Shown: piece by piece, positions 1 to 27,234 of the stretch
Numbering within the stretch: position 1 is the first letter of the stretch
How the letters are laid out: every line of letters begins with the position of its first letter
NCBI RefSeq assembly: GCF_000003605.2
Contig: NW_003122908.1
Coordinates: forward strand, 698,507 to 725,740
Direction: 5' to 3'
From: Saccoglossus kowalevskii
Lineage: Eukaryota > Hemichordata > Enteropneusta > Harrimaniidae
Length of the DNA: 27,234 nt
Notes under the pieces: generated by a model
Told to the model about the DNA's origin: nothing
The model's database searches: none
What the model saw: the letters and a program-made list of their open reading frames with translations, nothing else
Position numbers and translations under genes: made by a program

Positions 1-1895
1 TCTTTATCATGACAGTAGATAGAATTATAGGGTTCCTTTGTGTCAACATTTGTAGATATTTATAGCTTCCAGTCAGTGGCTAAACGTTTATTTTGTAAAG
101 CCAGTGATGCTGGATGCAACCGTTTTCATGAGAGTAATGGTGGCAATGGTAATGGTATTTGCTGCAAAGAGTAGGGTTATTCTAGTCATCTGTTATATAA
201 CATGCATTAAATTTTGTATATGTAATGAATGAAAGCACATTAGCTTTGAAGAAAATCTACAAAATAACCTGATTGTATTTAACAGCTTCCTCCTACATGT
301 ACCACTATTTTGGTAGATTTTATATGTTGTTTAGGAGGGAATTTGTGACATGTTACCATGAACAGATTTTCTGTTGAAATTAGTGGCATGTTATGCATGA
401 TTTGACTGTAGATGTTCAGCACCACTTTCACTTTGATCGATTGGTCTCTTTCATATTCAGATTGACGTTGTACTTTCCCAAGGCCGTCTGATAGCTATGA
501 CATGCATACAGCAATCATTCATAACTACATTATAATCCTCCAAAGATTGCCATCACTAATCAAACAATTGACACAATGCTCTTTTGGATTAACACCTTTG
601 TTTCCCCTGGCTAACCCATTTTTCTCACCCGGCTAACCCATTTTTCTCACCCGGCTAACCCATTTTTCTCACCCGGCTAACCCATTTTTCTCACCCGGCT
701 AACCCATTTTTCTCACCCGGCTAACCCATTTTCCTCACCCGGCTAACCCGTTTTTCTCACCCTGCTAACCCATTTTTCTCACCCAGCTAACCCATTTTCC
801 TCACCCGGCTAACCCATTTTTCTCACCCGGCTAACCCATTTTCCTCACCCGGCTAACCCATTTTTCTCACCCGGCTAACCCATTTTCTCACCCGGCTAAC
901 CCATTTTCTCACCCGGCTAACCCGTTTTTCTCATCCTGCTAACCCATTTTCCTCACCCGGCTAACCCATTTTCCTCCCCCTGCTAACCCATTTTTCTCAC
1001 CTGTAATACAAAGATGTTTTGCTTCTTCTTCCTACCAGTCTGTCTTAGAGCATTGCTGTGGCTGTGTTCTTAGGAATATTATAGTGCTGAAAGTAAAACT
1101 GAATAGGATTTTTTTTTATTAGTTCATGTAATTTTTGGTGACTGCAGCTGCATACATACATGTATTATTAGGGAAAGATGTTGATGACAGCCAACCAGTC
1201 ATTCAACAAGTCTGGCAATTCAAAGCAAAAAAAAATTATTGTTGCATTCATACAGTTGTTCACACATACGCATAGCATAGGGGTAATGAAGAAGACAACA
1301 GTTTTAGCCCATACTAAGAAATGTGTACAGCCTAATAAACAGTTTATGTTTCAGGCACAGGTGTTTTGCCTGCTTTTTTCACTCCCAGATGTTTCACCCT
1401 CGGCTTTTTTTCAAAATTGATGTTTCTCTCATGTTACAACATGGTCTTAGGTATGGACAACAACAAAACTGTTCTTTGAGTGACTGCAACATCATTGTTT
1501 TCATATACCAACTTCAATGTTCTCTTGTGTAACTGCAAAAACATCAATGTTCTCTTATTTAGTAGAAACTATATTTATTTATTTTTGTTGTGTAATAGCA
1601 GAAAACTCAATATTTCCACTAGTCAACAATCATTGTTCTCTCATGTAACAGCAAAAACATCAGCATCCACTTGAATAAGAAATACTTGTGTTGGAAGTCT
1701 TAACATTGCTTAGTTCCAGTGTGAATATTGCAGTTTTAGGAACAGTTTTCAGCTCGCATTGTGTTCTACAGGTGTCTACAGCCTGAAATGAGGCTCATTA
1801 CATCTCTCGTACAGGAAAAAACTATTGTACAATTCATGCATTGATTTAGAACGTATCTTATCATGTTTTCACTCGTATCACTATTCTACTTGTAG
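1..1895 (+). other. Intron or 5' region upstream of the first recognisable exon
   Basis: Apart from the minisatellite at 611-1000, this is AT-rich non-coding DNA. Short open frames between 1178 and 1674 have no recognisable content, and I could not pair plausible acceptors with donors in a MYRF-like frame. A T-rich stretch around 1370-1660 repeats the phrase 'tgttctc' with 'aacatca' at loose intervals, which suggests degenerate repetition. No promoter is identified. Confidence 0.6.
611..1000. repeat. 22-bp minisatellite, 18 copies
   Basis: The phrase CTAACCC recurs at 611, 633, 655, 677, 699, 721, 743, 765, 787, 809, 831, 853, 875, 896, 917, 939, 961 and 983. The unit is CTAACCCATTTTT followed by CTCACCCGG. 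Two units are 21 bp, with one T missing. Variants (CCTG or CCAG for CCGG, TTTCC for TTTTT) cluster in the 3' half, while the first five copies are essentially identical. This fits ongoing homogenisation at the 5' side. The minus strand carries two GGG tracts per unit. Confidence 0.97.
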
Positions 1896-26310
<24,415 letters not shown>

Positions 26311-26472
26311 GTACGTTGAATCTCATCAATAACGTTTGTTACGAGATCTTAGTAAAAATAGAATGTAATCATAGAATGTGGTACAGCATTTGAAATGGAT
26401 AAAATGATGACAACATGTAATGAGTTCATACAAGTTTTCAGAAATTGCTGATTGTTTGCATTATGTTTGTAA

Positions 26473-26826
26473 CTATCGGGGGGGGGGGGGGGGGGTTGGG
26501 GGGGGGGGCATCCAGACATTTTCACCACCTGGCAACCCGCGGCGGTGAAAACAAAGGCTCAAAACTCGCATAAAACAGTACTTTCGGATGGTTGTTGAGA
26601 CTCCTCTGAACAGTGTAACAAGATTAGCCCTACGTGTGTAACATATGTGAATTTGATTGTTCGCGATTACTTTAAAGTTGAGTTTGTGTTGTTTTCTTGA
26701 ATTTTCACCGGCTCGACCGGAGTTCCACAGCGGCGTGCACAGAGCCCATAGAAATGCATGGTGCAGTGGTGCGCGTCTTAGCAACGTGGAACGTCTTGGG
26801 ACGTAGCTCCGCCCCCCGAGGATAGG
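26473..26826 (-). mobile_element. MITE copy 2, inverted relative to 13997-14328
   Basis: Read on the minus strand it begins CCTATCCTCGGGGGGCGGAG at 26826 and follows copy 1 through 'ttgctaagacgcgc', 'accatgcatttctatgggc' and 'acactgttcagaggag'. Its far end is a degenerate poly-G/C tract. Substitutions are spread along its length, so the copies are not recent. A minus-strand frame (26473-26784) parallels the frame in copy 1. Confidence 0.8.
26478..26508 (+). repeat. Poly-G tract G18-TT-G11
   Basis: Eighteen G, TT, then eleven G form the outer edge of MITE copy 2. It could form a G-quadruplex, and its length is likely to vary or be misread. Confidence 0.9.
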
Positions 26827-26837
26827 TACAGTACAGT

Positions 26838-27015
26838 TCTCGCGGAAGCTTTGGCTTCACTTCAGCTTCACCTTCGCTTCAGCATCGCATCATTATGGCA
26901 TTGTTACAGCTTCAGCATCGCTTCAATGTCGCGACATTAAAAAGTTAGAAGATTATCGCTTCGCTTCATTGTGGCCTCATTATGGCGACAATGTGGCATC
27001 AGCATCGCTTCATCA
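26838..27015. repeat. Degenerate TTCAGCATCGC-type repetition
   Basis: 'ttcagcatcgc' or close variants recur near 26879, 26910 and 26998, with 'cattatggc' near 26890 and 26978. The copies are irregularly spaced, so this is an old simple or tandem repeat. Confidence 0.6.
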
Positions 27016-27143
27016 AACAAAGAAGTACTGTACTCATTTCCCCCAAACCTCTTGACCGCTTCCGCTTTTGACCGGTCAATTTCCGTTTTATTTTCGACCG
27101 TGCAAAAATTCGGACTACTAAAAATTTTCTGGTTTTCATAGAT

Positions 27144-27168
27144 CACGGTTACTAGTTTAGTAACCGTG
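27144..27168. repeat. 10-bp hairpin CACGGTTACT/AGTAACCGTG
   Basis: A perfect 10-bp stem with a 5-nt loop (AGTTT). It has no known role and may belong to the edge of an unidentified element. Confidence 0.6.
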
Positions 27169-27234
27169 CATAGATGTTGAACAACGGTCAAAAGTTCAAA
27201 TACATTTTGTTTTAACTATCTATAATTATATGCA

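Larger units (their letters stand above)
26311..27234 (+). other. MYRF: Start of the intron after exon 18
   Basis: It begins with donor GTACGT and holds the reversed MITE copy (26473-26826) and a degenerate GCTTCAGCATCGC-rich stretch. No final MYRF exon or stop is recognisable. A minus-strand open frame at 26937-27191 runs through the repeat and has no family resemblance. Confidence 0.75.

Noticed and set aside
611-1000. CRISPR-like array or telomeric repeat
   Set aside because: There are no unique spacers, the unit is contiguous and 22 bp, the genome is animal, and CTAACCC only partly resembles a telomeric unit.
1825-1895. The ATG at 1825 as the start of MYRF
   Set aside because: A good acceptor ends at 1895, MYRF similarity begins only after it, and the 1825-1895 peptide (Tyr/Cys/His-rich) looks like translated intron.
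26937-27191. Minus-strand open frame as a neighbouring gene
   Set aside because: It runs through a degenerate repeat and shows no recognisable domain or splice context.

Overview
The window is animal nuclear DNA: AT-rich, with consensus GT-AG introns, microsatellites and many short non-autonomous transposons. It carries most of one gene on the + strand, the invertebrate orthologue of MYRF (myelin regulatory factor). MYRF is a membrane-anchored, self-cleaving transcription factor. I placed 18 exons between 1896 and 26310. Every junction keeps phase, and together they encode 869 uninterrupted codons plus one split codon at the 5' edge. The N-terminal exon(s) and the last coding exon lie outside the window. 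The repeats (tacatgta-rich DNA, hairpin-headed elements with CCGT runs) suggest a marine invertebrate such as a hemichordate, cephalochordate or lophotrochozoan. I cannot fix the phylum from this sequence alone.

Protein layout, numbering residue 1 as the first complete codon at 1897. The order is: a Pro/Ser/Gln-rich activation segment with the conserved PESPPDSSSEPYSP motif (exon 1); a KKRKH nuclear localisation signal and an IKQE sumoylation-type site (exon 2); the Ndt80/PhoG-type DNA-binding domain (exons 3-6); the linker, then the peptidase S74 / intramolecular chaperone domain with its Ser-Lys dyad in SDERVK (exons 7-10, S414 and K419); a coiled coil (exon 10); a basic linker and one membrane segment (exons 11-12); and a lumenal part with sequons, cysteines and an ICA2-type C-terminal domain (exons 13-18). 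From family knowledge, the protein trimerises at the ER or plasma membrane, cuts itself just before the dyad serine, and sends the N-terminal part to the nucleus.

Introns, region by region. 1-1895: an 18-copy 22-bp minisatellite. Intron 1 (2241-5071): a TACTGTAAA MITE and a decayed relative of element D. Intron 2 (5188-11645): a TA-flanked MITE, a 1.1-kb relative with the same tips, a 33-bp tandem duplication, and element A inserted into an older repeat. Introns 3-6: microsatellites, small MITEs and a 332-bp MITE. Intron 8: two more TACTGTAAA MITEs. Intron 10: elements C and B in tandem. Intron 14: element D, starting 19 bp past the splice donor. Intron 17: a perfect 32-bp inverted repeat. 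3' flank: an inverted second copy of the 332-bp MITE.

The main non-genic observation concerns elements A, B, C and D. A-C and D are two families unrelated in sequence, yet they share one architecture: a left-end hairpin, tandem modules of about 125-160 bp, one more copy of the outer inverted repeat, a second short hairpin, then TTGT beside T. This fits non-canonical Helitron (Helitron2/Helentron-derived, HINE-like) elements.
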